Assembly: GCA_958428365.1 (NCBI GenBank)
Contig: CAUAFT010000010.1
Location: 1 to 64,000, forward strand
Direction: 5' to 3'
Length of the DNA stretch: 64,000 nucleotides
Origin: an uncultured Lachnospiraceae bacterium
Lineage (GTDB): Bacteria > Bacillota > Clostridia > Lachnospirales > Lachnospiraceae
Shown: positions 33,541 to 41,374 of the stretch, one piece after another
Numbering within the stretch: the stretch's first letter is position 1
Layout of the letters: every line of letters starts with the position of its first letter
Translations under genes and position numbers: made by a program
The notes under the pieces: model-generated
The model's database searches: none
The model's input: only the letters and a program-made list of their open reading frames with translations
What the model was told of the DNA's origin: nothing

Positions 33541-34236
33541 CTACACCGTAACGACGGTTCCGTTGAACTCTCCGCTCATCGCCTTTACGATACTATTTTC
33601 TTCATTCAAACCGAATACATACATCGGCATTTTATTTTCCATACACATGATAGAAGCTGTCAGATCCACCACTGCAAGCTGTTTGTCAATGACCTCCTGA
33701 ATGGATACTTTCTCATAGCGGACTGCATTCGGATTATCCTTCGGATCGCTGTCATAGACTCCGTCGATCGCCTTGGCAAGAAGGATCACGTCAGCCTCGA
33801 TCTCAATGGCACGCAGCGCCGTTGTGGTGTCGGTGGAAAAATACGGATGTCCGATACCGCCCGCAAAAAATACCACCATGTTGTGTTCAAAATATTTATT
33901 CGCCCGATCCTTTGAAAACAGTTTTGTGAAAGAACCGCATTCAAACGGGGTCAGGATCTGTGTCTTCATTCCCACAGAACGGAAGATCTCCGATACATAG
34001 ATACAGTTCATCACCGTGGCAAGCATACCGATCTGATCCGCCTTGGTGCGATCGATGTTTTCACTGGTCCTGCCACGCCAGAAATTTCCTCCGCCGATGA
34101 CCACACCCACCTGAACGCCGTCGTCAACGAGCTGTTTTACCTGTTTTGCAACCTTTGTCACCGTTGCCTCGTCAAAACCTGTATGCTTTTCTCCTGCCAG
34201 TGCCTCTCCACTGAGCTTTAATAATACTCTCTTCAT
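33541..34236 (-). CDS. pyrH: UMP kinase
   Basis: PyrH phosphorylates UMP to UDP with ATP. The 231-residue amino-acid-kinase-fold protein shows LLKLSGEALAG at the start, GVVIGGGNFWRG, and the DSDPKDNPNA and VDLTAS segments. It lies 17 bp after the bactofilin gene and 14 bp before frr. Confidence 0.98.
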   Translation of the reverse strand: MKRVLLKLSGEALAGEKHTGFDEATVTKVAKQVKQLVDDGVQVGVVIGGGNFWRGRTSENIDRTKADQIGMLATVMNCIYVSEIFRSVGMKTQILTPFECGSFTKLFSKDRANKYFEHNMVVFFAGGIGHPYFSTDTTTALRAIEIEADVILLAKAIDGVYDSDPKDNPNAVRYEKVSIQEVIDKQLAVVDLTASIMCMENKMPMYVFGLNEENSIVKAMSGEFNGTVVTV

Positions 34237-34253
34237 CCCGGTCTCCCATCTTC

Positions 34254-35129
34254 CTATTCTTCAGTAAAAAGGCTCTCCATATCCACATCTGCATAACACT
34301 GGGAGCAGAAACCTTCGATTACCGCACCGTTGTTGATCTGTACGGAACGGGATTTGATATTACCCATAACAACTGCGGAGGTATCTACAACGACAGGTCC
34401 CTGAACGTCGATGTCGCCCTTGATAGCTCCTGCGATCACCGCTGAGGAAGCTGTGATATTACCAATGACTACGGAGCCAAGTCCGATCTTCACGGTTCCT
34501 GTAGTGGTGACCTCTCCCTCTAACTTTGCATTGTCTGCGAAAAATTCTGAGGATGTGGCATTTCCACGGATATTTCCTGTCACAGTCAGCTTTCCGTTAC
34601 ACTGTACATCTCCGATAACGGAACCTCTCAGTTCAATGGAACCCTGGGACTCAAGATTACCAGTCAGACGGCTTCCCTCTGTGATCACCGTAACCTCGTC
34701 TGAAACCACCGGCGGCTCCGGTCTCTTCATCTGTGTCGGCACCTCCGGCTGCGGAATTGCCGCTGCCTGTACCTGCTCCTCTGTCGGAATGGTTGGCATA
34801 ACCGGCTCTGTCATCGCTCTTTTTTCCATTGTATTTACTGGTATCTCTGTTTCCATGCTCATTGATGGTTCCTCCTTGATCATTGTGTCTTTTCTCACTT
34901 CTTCTTGCCGGATCACCGGTCTTGGCTCCTCCGGTGCTTTTTCCTCTTCCACCGGTACGGACTCTAACAATCCGTTCAGCTTGGACAATTCTGATTCTAC
35001 ATCCAGTTCATCCTCTAAGGTATTTACCACCAGATCGTCCTCTTCCATCATTTCATCCAGTCCGTCCTCCGGCATCAGCTCTTTCACTGCCTGAGATGCG
35101 TCCTCTTTTAAATCCTTAAAAAAACCCAT
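34254..35129 (-). CDS. Bactofilin-like polymer-forming protein
   Basis: The 291-residue protein ends in a bactofilin (DUF583) beta-helix at about 140-265: short repeats such as GSIELRGSVIGDVQCNGKL, GEVTTTGTVKIGLGSV, GAIKGDIDVQGPV and GNIKSRSVQINNGAVIEG. The N-terminal half is acidic and disordered, with proline/glutamate-rich linkers. Bactofilins polymerise into membrane-linked filaments that help place wall enzymes and morphology factors. A C-terminal cysteine and acidic tail follow. It sits between a polysaccharide deacetylase and pyrH with gaps of 21 and 17 bp. Confidence 0.88.
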   Translation of the reverse strand: MGFFKDLKEDASQAVKELMPEDGLDEMMEEDDLVVNTLEDELDVESELSKLNGLLESVPVEEEKAPEEPRPVIRQEEVRKDTMIKEEPSMSMETEIPVNTMEKRAMTEPVMPTIPTEEQVQAAAIPQPEVPTQMKRPEPPVVSDEVTVITEGSRLTGNLESQGSIELRGSVIGDVQCNGKLTVTGNIRGNATSSEFFADNAKLEGEVTTTGTVKIGLGSVVIGNITASSAVIAGAIKGDIDVQGPVVVDTSAVVMGNIKSRSVQINNGAVIEGFCSQCYADVDMESLFTEE

Positions 35130-35150
35130 ATCGTCCCTCCATGTTTTCTC

Positions 35151-36137
35151 TTATTGTTCTCCCTCAGCGTCTATACTGACATGCTGTATCGGTGTGGTAT
35201 TGTCATCTATCGGTAAAATCTCAGCTCCCATTGCCTGAAGCTGTTCGATCAGAGACGGCAGAGCTTCCACCGTCGTAGGCTTGGCTGCCGAATCATGCAT
35301 CAGCACCACGGAACTCTTATACTTCGTCACATCATTCATGACATTCTGTATCAGCCCGTCCGCCGTATATGCCTGGGATGTGGCATCTCCGCTGGAAACA
35401 TTCCAGTCAAAATATGTAATGCCCTCCTCGTTCAGAAACTGGATAAACTGCGTCATATCAATGTTGCTGACCTGATTGCTGCTGCCTCCCGGAAAACGAT
35501 AGTACTTGCAGTCCACTCCCGTAACCTCATAGAGATAATCGTGTATCTGCCAAAAATCCTGTTTGAAAGCGTCCAGAGATTCGTAGATCACCGAGTAATT
35601 ATGAGAATAGGAATGCATTCCCAGGGTATGACCCTTCTCCACGATCTTTTTATACATCTCTGTGGAGACGTCATCCGTTTTCCCCGTCACAAAAAAGGTT
35701 GCCTTCACATTATATTTTTCCAGGATATTCAAGATCTCTTCCGTATTGGTGCTCGGTCCATCGTCGAAGGTTAAATGCACCTTTAATTTTTCACCTGTCA
35801 CGGCGCGGTTATCGCTCTGCTCCGCGGAATCTGTGGAGCCTTCATCCGCCTCCTCCGTGGAAGTATCATACTTGACGCTCTCTCCCTCGTTCGTTTTGGA
35901 AAGATTCTTGGTCTCTATATTTTTCACCTGCTCCACCTGTGGGATATTGGCTGAAATCTCTTTCAGGCTTCGCTCTAAATGTATGACCTTGATACAAAGC
36001 GTTACGCACAGGACTGCCGACGCGACCATCCAGATCCCCAGGAAGGTCATGATCCCTTTTTTCATCCTGTTCACGCGTCTTCTCCGCTTCAACTCCTGCT
36101 GCAGACTGTTTTCTGTTTTCTCTGACTTCTCTGACAT
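35151..36137 (-). CDS. Membrane-anchored polysaccharide deacetylase
   Basis: The 328-residue protein has one membrane span (about 27-50), a low-complexity linker, then a NodB domain (about 118-315). The metal triad is present: TFDDGPS (catalytic Asp and metal Asp) and HSYSHN (metal His pair); YRFPGGSSN and VVLMHDSAAK supply motifs 3 and 5. Such enzymes remove acetyl groups from peptidoglycan or other N-acetylhexosamine polymers, often giving lysozyme resistance. It is upstream of the bactofilin gene, which suggests linked action at the cell surface. Confidence 0.9.
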   Translation of the reverse strand: MSEKSEKTENSLQQELKRRRRVNRMKKGIMTFLGIWMVASAVLCVTLCIKVIHLERSLKEISANIPQVEQVKNIETKNLSKTNEGESVKYDTSTEEADEGSTDSAEQSDNRAVTGEKLKVHLTFDDGPSTNTEEILNILEKYNVKATFFVTGKTDDVSTEMYKKIVEKGHTLGMHSYSHNYSVIYESLDAFKQDFWQIHDYLYEVTGVDCKYYRFPGGSSNQVSNIDMTQFIQFLNEEGITYFDWNVSSGDATSQAYTADGLIQNVMNDVTKYKSSVVLMHDSAAKPTTVEALPSLIEQLQAMGAEILPIDDNTTPIQHVSIDAEGEQ

Positions 36138-36287
36138 GTGTGTTCTCCTTTGGAAGAGTTAAAAACTCCTATTTATTGTAACACATTTCAAATGAAAAGA
36201 AATCCATAAATTCAAATTATTTTGATTGATTTTTTTCTATTGTTTCTCGAATTTTCAGAATTTTATTTTTCTTCTTGTAAAATATCA

Positions 36288-36321
36288 CAAAAAAACCGGC
36301 AGACTATCCATCTCCTGCCGG
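36288..36321 (-). terminator. Terminator of the FliD-tail-like gene
   Basis: On the minus strand, CCGGCAG and CTGCCGG form a 7-bp stem around a 12-nt loop followed by seven T. It lies 54 bp beyond the stop at 36376. Confidence 0.85.
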
Positions 36322-36375
36322 CTTTCCCATCTATGACCAGATTTTTTCATCCCATAGCTTCCGCCGTATACGCCC

Positions 36376-37002
36376 CTATTCCTCCTGTCCGTACTGGTTG
36401 TATTTGATCCCATAAATTGTCTGGTTTTTATTAAGATCCAAAAGATTACTCTCTGCATCCGCCTGCACCTTCGCCGCCACCTTGGAAGCCTTCTCTAAAA
36501 ATTCATACCAGGCATCCAGATCGGCATCCTGAATCTTCAGAGGATCCACCTGCAAGGTTCCGTCCGTTCCCTGTTCGATCCCCATCTTCTGAAATGCTTC
36601 CTTATATTCTGCGGTATATTCTTTCAATTCTTTGCTATAGAGATCCATATTGTCCGATTCTACCCGGCTCATCTGACTCAAAAGATTATTATAGACTTCT
36701 GCGAACTGATAGACTCCCTGGACGGCCGCTTCCCGATCCTCTCTGTGCTCTAAAAGATCCTTAGCCTTTTCCTGCAGCTCCTTGGAGGTATTTTTTACAT
36801 TATTATAATTCGTTTTTTTCAGCATAGTGGTTACGGCGTTTGCCGTACTGTTTTCTCCGGATGTTAATTTATCATTTAAGTTATCAGTCAGAGATGTGGT
36901 GACGCCCGTCGACTGTTTTGTATAAGATCTGACCTCCATCTTCGCTCTTCTGTTGTTCCTCTCCATGGTCAGGGACAAGTCCCTTCTTTCTTCAATCCTC
37001 AT
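36376..37002 (-). CDS. Helical protein of unknown function with FliD-tail-like segment
   Basis: The 208-residue protein has no signal peptide or membrane span and is not recognised as a named family. From about residue 85 it reads like the C-terminal core of flagellar cap proteins: a helix VYQFAEVYNNLLSQM, then the turn MGIEQGTDGTLQVDPLKIQDAD, then another helix. That resembles the FliD pattern (GI...DGTL.VD..KL), but the rest of FliD is absent. The start is ATG 37002, 6 nt after AAAGGAGG. It is a single-gene unit with its own terminator. A cell-surface filament role is only a guess. Confidence 0.7.
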   Translation of the reverse strand: MRIEERRDLSLTMERNNRRAKMEVRSYTKQSTGVTTSLTDNLNDKLTSGENSTANAVTTMLKKTNYNNVKNTSKELQEKAKDLLEHREDREAAVQGVYQFAEVYNNLLSQMSRVESDNMDLYSKELKEYTAEYKEAFQKMGIEQGTDGTLQVDPLKIQDADLDAWYEFLEKASKVAAKVQADAESNLLDLNKNQTIYGIKYNQYGQEE

Positions 37003-37144
37003 AGGTTTCCTCCTTTGCTTTTCCATGAAATATGACTGTCAGAGAAAAAATATTGTTTTAAAAATCATAATTTAATTTTCTATACTGTTATAAAGCCCCG
37101 CATCAGATATTCCAGCAGATCCATCCCAAAATAAATTCATTCCC

Positions 37145-37834
37145 TCATCTCTGCCTCCGCCAGAAATTCATATAGGCAGTGACAAAATCCTGATATTTAG
37201 TCTTTGCCATGAGGATCTCCTCCTGGTTTTTCAGAACGACTCCTCCCATATGATAGCTTTTCACTTCCATCAGATTCACAAGATATCCCCTGTGCACCCG
37301 GAAGAACTGGCTTCCCAGCTCCTCCTCCAATTCTCTCATTCTGGCATAATATTCGATCTGGCGGTCCCTCATGTGAAGGATGACCTTTCGTCCGGCGTTT
37401 TCAATATAGAGGATCTCTCCTCTGGCGACATTGCATGAGACTCCGTTTTTTCGTATGATCAGCGGTTCTTCGCTCTTTCTATCCCGGCATTCCTTCTCGG
37501 CTTTTCTTAAAACTTCTTTTAATTTCTTCTCATCAATGGGTTTTAACAGATAATGGAACGCCCCCACATCGAAGGCTTCAAAGACGTGTTCTTTCCATGC
37601 CGTAATAAAAATAATGAGCACATCGGAATGTTCCCGGATCCTCCTTGCCGTCTCGATCCCATCCGGTTCCCCGATTCCTATATCTAAAAGCAGAATATCA
37701 AATTCGTCCCGGCATTGTAAAAGCTCCTCCCCAGAGGAGAACTCCCTCGCCTTACAGGAGATGGTTTCCTCTGCCAGTCTCTTCAGATCACTGCTGATTT
37801 GTTCCTCATCGTCACAGACTGCTAATTGCAGCAT
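37145..37834 (-). CDS. LytTR-family response regulator (orphan)
   Basis: The 229-residue protein has a receiver domain (about 1-120; phospho-acceptor in FDILLLDIGIG, conserved Lys in LLKPID) and a C-terminal LytTR DNA-binding domain (about 135-229; GEILYIENAGRKVILHM, FFRVHRGYLVNL). Members control virulence, competence or bacteriocin genes from direct-repeat sites. No histidine kinase lies next to it. The start is ATG 37834 with GGAGG at 7 nt. It lies 100 bp after the ABC importer, beyond its terminator. Confidence 0.92.
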   Translation of the reverse strand: MLQLAVCDDEEQISSDLKRLAEETISCKAREFSSGEELLQCRDEFDILLLDIGIGEPDGIETARRIREHSDVLIIFITAWKEHVFEAFDVGAFHYLLKPIDEKKLKEVLRKAEKECRDRKSEEPLIIRKNGVSCNVARGEILYIENAGRKVILHMRDRQIEYYARMRELEEELGSQFFRVHRGYLVNLMEVKSYHMGGVVLKNQEEILMAKTKYQDFVTAYMNFWRRQR

Positions 37835-37850
37835 AATCTTTCCTCCATTC

Positions 37851-37898
37851 AAAAAAAGAATGACCCTGATACATTCACTTATTATATCGGTCATTCTT
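37851..37898 (-). terminator. Terminator of the ABC importer operon, with a -10-like box in its loop
   Basis: Minus-strand AAGAATGACC and GGTCATTCTT form a 10-bp stem followed by a run of seven T. The 22-nt loop contains GATATAAT, a good -10 box for the LytTR gene that starts just after the T-run, though no clear -35 is seen. Confidence 0.78.
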
Positions 37899-37934
37899 TC
37901 AAATTATTATGTTTTTTGTAACGAAACGACAATT

Positions 37935-38543
37935 TTATGTCATCAACTCTTTCAACAGGATCTGCCTGGTACAGACATGATCCAAAAGCGGCTGGCTGTG
38001 ACTCACCACCACCATCCCTATACGGTGCCTCTCTGTCTCCTCCACCAGAAAATTCCAGATCTGTCCCTGGGTGATAAGATCCAGCATGGTGCTGATCTCA
38101 TCTGCCAACAGATACCTCGTACCCTTCCCCAGCGCCCTGGCAATGCAGAATCGCTGCAACTCCCCGCCTGAGAGTTCCTGAGGATAACGGTTCTTCCAGT
38201 CCTCCTCTATTCCCAGCATCTCAACGATCCTCTCCGGGATCTGATCCCCCTCTTTTAAGACCTCTCTCATCTTCCTTCTGGGATTCACCGCCTTCTCCGG
38301 GTGCTGCCATACCATCTGTACCGGGCAGTAACCCCGCTTTGGCAGAGGATGTCCGTCAACGAGGATCTCCCCCTTATCCGGTCTTTCATATCCGCCCAAG
38401 ATCTTCAATAGGGTCGTCTTGCCAAAACCGCTGGGCGCTAAGATCCCCAGTCTCTCCCCTGGTTCCACAGAAAAACTAACGTCCCTCAAAACATAAGACT
38501 GCTCTCTTCCATAGGAAAAGCTGATATGTTTAACTTCCAGCAT
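37935..38543 (-). CDS. Oligopeptide/nickel-type ABC importer ATPase (second, short)
   Basis: The 202-residue ABC ATPase has Walker A GILAPSGFGKTTLLK, signature LSGGELQRF and Walker B RYLLADEIS. The Walker A begins APSGFGKT rather than GxSGSGKS. It is short for an OppF/NikE subunit and lacks the C-terminal oligopeptide extension. The start is ATG 38543 behind GAGGAGG; it overlaps the upstream ATPase gene by 14 bp. It pairs with the 334-residue ATPase to power the importer. Confidence 0.9.
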   Translation of the reverse strand: MLEVKHISFSYGREQSYVLRDVSFSVEPGERLGILAPSGFGKTTLLKILGGYERPDKGEILVDGHPLPKRGYCPVQMVWQHPEKAVNPRRKMREVLKEGDQIPERIVEMLGIEEDWKNRYPQELSGGELQRFCIARALGKGTRYLLADEISTMLDLITQGQIWNFLVEETERHRIGMVVVSHSQPLLDHVCTRQILLKELMT

Positions 38544-39534
38544 AACGGTCCTCCTCGTTTTTATTGGTATATTTTCTATGGAGATGCGGGCTTGCATCCC
38601 CCCGGCATTTCACGCACCGCACCGTCCCGCACCTTACGATCCGCTCTGGGATCTCCCCCTCGCACTCACTGGAAAACTGCGGACATCTCGGTCCGAAGAC
38701 ACAGCCCTTTGGCAGCTCCTTCACATAGGGCTGGCTTCCCTCGATAACCTGGAACCCATTCTGAGGCATTGCCCGCCACAACGCTTTCGTATAGGGATGG
38801 CGAAGCATATCCTCCGACGCAAAATCCCCCGCCAGGGCTTCCTCCACCGTAGTTCCCGCATAAAAGACAGCGATCCGGTCCGCCACCTCCAGCGCCAGCT
38901 CAATATCATGGGTGATCAGAAGCACGCCGTTGCCCTCGTCGGCAAATCTGCGAAAATCCTCCATCGCCTTTTTTGCCATGGCAAGCTCCATCCCCGGCGT
39001 CGGCTCATCCGCGATCAGAAGCCTTGGCTCTTCCATCAGCGCCGTGGACAGAAGGATCCTGCGGCTCATGCCTCCGGAACACTGAAAAGGATAACGCTCC
39101 TCCGTCTCCAGATCCAGACCGTACTTTTGAAAAAGTCCTCTCTGCCTCCTCTTCCGCTCTCCGGACTTTTTTTCGCCCCGTACCTGACTTCCCACCTTCA
39201 TAAGGGGATCCAGATAATTGACGCTCTGGGGAACCAGGGCGATCTCCCTGCCCCGCACTCTCTTCATTCGCTCTTCATCCAATTCCTCTTCCAGAAAAAA
39301 CAACTCTCCGCTCCAGCGGGCATTCCCCGGAAGCAGGCCCAAAATGGCATGTGCCAGCAGGCTCTTGCCGGAACCGCTTGCCCCCACAACAGCGACGATC
39401 TCTCCCTCATGAACCGACACGTTCAGATTCGAGATCACAGGAAGCTCCTCCCTCTTGGTTCTCCCGGCATACTGCGTAAAGGAAACGGATAGATTATTGA
39501 TTTCCAGGATATGAAATTTATCCAGACAGCTCAT
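38530..39534 (-). CDS. Oligopeptide/nickel-type ABC importer ATPase (first, OppD-like)
   Basis: The 334-residue ATPase has Walker A VGASGSGKSLLAHA, Walker B LLIADEPTPG, and a C-terminal OppD/DppD extension with cysteines (GCVFGPRCPQFSSEC, then several further cysteines), which in this family can hold an iron-sulfur cluster. The signature loop reads CSGGMSRR instead of LSGGQ. AAGGAAG lies before the ATG. It partners the short ATPase and the two permeases. Confidence 0.9.
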   Translation of the reverse strand: MSCLDKFHILEINNLSVSFTQYAGRTKREELPVISNLNVSVHEGEIVAVVGASGSGKSLLAHAILGLLPGNARWSGELFFLEEELDEERMKRVRGREIALVPQSVNYLDPLMKVGSQVRGEKKSGERKRRQRGLFQKYGLDLETEERYPFQCSGGMSRRILLSTALMEEPRLLIADEPTPGMELAMAKKAMEDFRRFADEGNGVLLITHDIELALEVADRIAVFYAGTTVEEALAGDFASEDMLRHPYTKALWRAMPQNGFQVIEGSQPYVKELPKGCVFGPRCPQFSSECEGEIPERIVRCGTVRCVKCRGDASPHLHRKYTNKNEEDRYAGS

Positions 39535-39566
39535 ATTTTTCTTCCTTTCAGATAACGTCGTTTGTC

Positions 39567-40382
39567 TTATTCCTGGGCGCTGGAGGGATCCAGGATCCTC
39601 CTTAAGGCATTTCCAGCCACATCAAAAAGGATCACCGTCAACACCAGCATCAGTCCCGGAAACACCGCCAGCCACCATTTTCCGGTAATCAGGTATTTCA
39701 TGCTCTCCGACAGAATGATTCCGATCGCCGGCTGTTCCGAGGACAGCCCGAAGCCCAAAAAGGTAATGCTGGCTTCATGCAGGATCGCATGGGGAAACAT
39801 CAGAATCAGTCCCACCAAAAACTGCGGCAGTAAATGGGGCGTCATATGGAAAAACGCCGTCCTCAGTCTCCCCTGTCCCAATTTCTGTGAAATCTGAATA
39901 TAAGTGCTGTTTTTCAACTGTAAAACCTCCGCCCGGATCACCCGCGCCAGGGACGGCCAATGAGTCAGGGCAACTCCGATGACAACTCCCCTGAATCCTT
40001 TACCCAGAGCATAGGACACCAGCAGCAACAGCAGAATATGGGGGATTCCTAAGATCATATCTATGAGAAAGGAGATCGCGGCATCCACCTTCTCCCCCAG
40101 CGTCGCCGCGCAGATTCCCAATACAAAGGCGATCACCGCGCTGCATCCCGCCGCCAGAAGTCCGATCCTGATACTCATGGAAAGCCCCGCTAAAGTGCGG
40201 CTTAACATATCCCTTCCAAGCCAGTCCGTCCCAAAGAGATAATCCCCGCAGGGAGCCAGGTTTTTTCTGGAAAAATCCGTTGCTCTCGCCTCCTCATTAC
40301 AGCATATCCCTGCAATCAAAATCAGCCCTAAAAAAGCAAGAGTCGCTCCAAAAAGAAGGATGGTTTTCTTTCTCTGATTCAT
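39567..40382 (-). CDS. ABC importer permease (OppC/NikC-like)
   Basis: The 271-residue protein has an N-terminal span, the OppC-type segment PCGDYLFGTDWLGRDMLSR typical of the second permease, four to five more spans, and the EAA-like loop around FHMTPHLLPQ. It overlaps the upstream permease by 4 bp. It forms the channel with the OppB-like subunit. Confidence 0.92.
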   Translation of the reverse strand: MNQRKKTILLFGATLAFLGLILIAGICCNEEARATDFSRKNLAPCGDYLFGTDWLGRDMLSRTLAGLSMSIRIGLLAAGCSAVIAFVLGICAATLGEKVDAAISFLIDMILGIPHILLLLLVSYALGKGFRGVVIGVALTHWPSLARVIRAEVLQLKNSTYIQISQKLGQGRLRTAFFHMTPHLLPQFLVGLILMFPHAILHEASITFLGFGLSSEQPAIGIILSESMKYLITGKWWLAVFPGLMLVLTVILFDVAGNALRRILDPSSAQE

Positions 40383-41371
40383 CGGTTCTCCCCCTCTCTG
40401 ATCCTGGGATCCACAAGACCGTAGAGGACGTTGGCAATAAAGTTGCCAACGAAAACAATGGCGGCCGTCACCATGGTAATTCCCATCAAAAGCGGCACGT
40501 CGCTTCCCGTTCCCGCCGCCACCGCCGCCTGTCCAAGACCCGGATAGGAAAAGACCTGTTCCACTAAAACGGAACCCCCAATGATCTCGCTGATGGAAGC
40601 AAACTGCAAGGTCATTGCCGGGAGCAGGATGTTGCGCAGTCCATGGCGCAGGACAATGCTCTTTTCACTCTCCCCCCTGGCTCTTGCAAAGAGGACATAA
40701 TCGCTCTCCATCACATCGATCATTTTCTCCCTGGTATGTAATGTGATGTTGGATATCCCTGTGATACTCAGCGTCACCGCAGGAAGAATGGCATGCTGGA
40801 ACCGGTCTAAGAACGTCACCCCTGCCGCCTCCATTCCGATGGGTACGCTGAGTCCGATCGGCAGTACCTTTAACCAGACTGCAAATACTAAGAGCAGCAA
40901 CAACGCCAGCCAAAAGACCGGCGTACTGGCAATCAGAAGGGAATAGCCCTTAATCAGCTTATCCACCCAGGTTCCCCGGAAGACTCCGGCTAAGATTCCA
41001 AGCAAAAAGCCCAATATTCCCGAAATCAACCAGGCAATCAACATAAGAAGGAGGGAATTGGACAGTTTCACTCCGATTACCTCAAACACAGGTTGGCGAT
41101 ACAGGAGTGACACTCCCATATCGCCTTTTAAGAAGTCCTTTGCCCAGTTCAGATAACGCTGTACCGGCGGCTCGTTGACGCCCCAGTAGGTCTCCAGCTT
41201 CTCAATCTGTTCGGCGCTCATAGAACCCAGGGCTGCCTGTCCCACATTCGCCTGCAGCGGATCGATGGGGGAAATGCTGACTAACGCAAAGGTCACAATA
41301 CTGACTGCGATCAGCAGCAAGACCATCCTTATAAAATTTTTTCCAATCCATTTTATCGTCTGCGGCTTCAA
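40379..41371 (-). CDS. ABC importer permease (OppB/NikB-like)
   Basis: The 330-residue protein has an N-terminal span, the OppB motif ETYWGVNEPPVQRYLNWAKD, five further spans and the EAA loop ARARGESEKSIVLRHGLRN. It lies 3 bp after the binding-protein gene and overlaps the next permease by 4 bp. Confidence 0.93.
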   Translation of the reverse strand: MKPQTIKWIGKNFIRMVLLLIAVSIVTFALVSISPIDPLQANVGQAALGSMSAEQIEKLETYWGVNEPPVQRYLNWAKDFLKGDMGVSLLYRQPVFEVIGVKLSNSLLLMLIAWLISGILGFLLGILAGVFRGTWVDKLIKGYSLLIASTPVFWLALLLLLVFAVWLKVLPIGLSVPIGMEAAGVTFLDRFQHAILPAVTLSITGISNITLHTREKMIDVMESDYVLFARARGESEKSIVLRHGLRNILLPAMTLQFASISEIIGGSVLVEQVFSYPGLGQAAVAAGTGSDVPLLMGITMVTAAIVFVGNFIANVLYGLVDPRIREGENR

Positions 41372-41374
41372 CTT

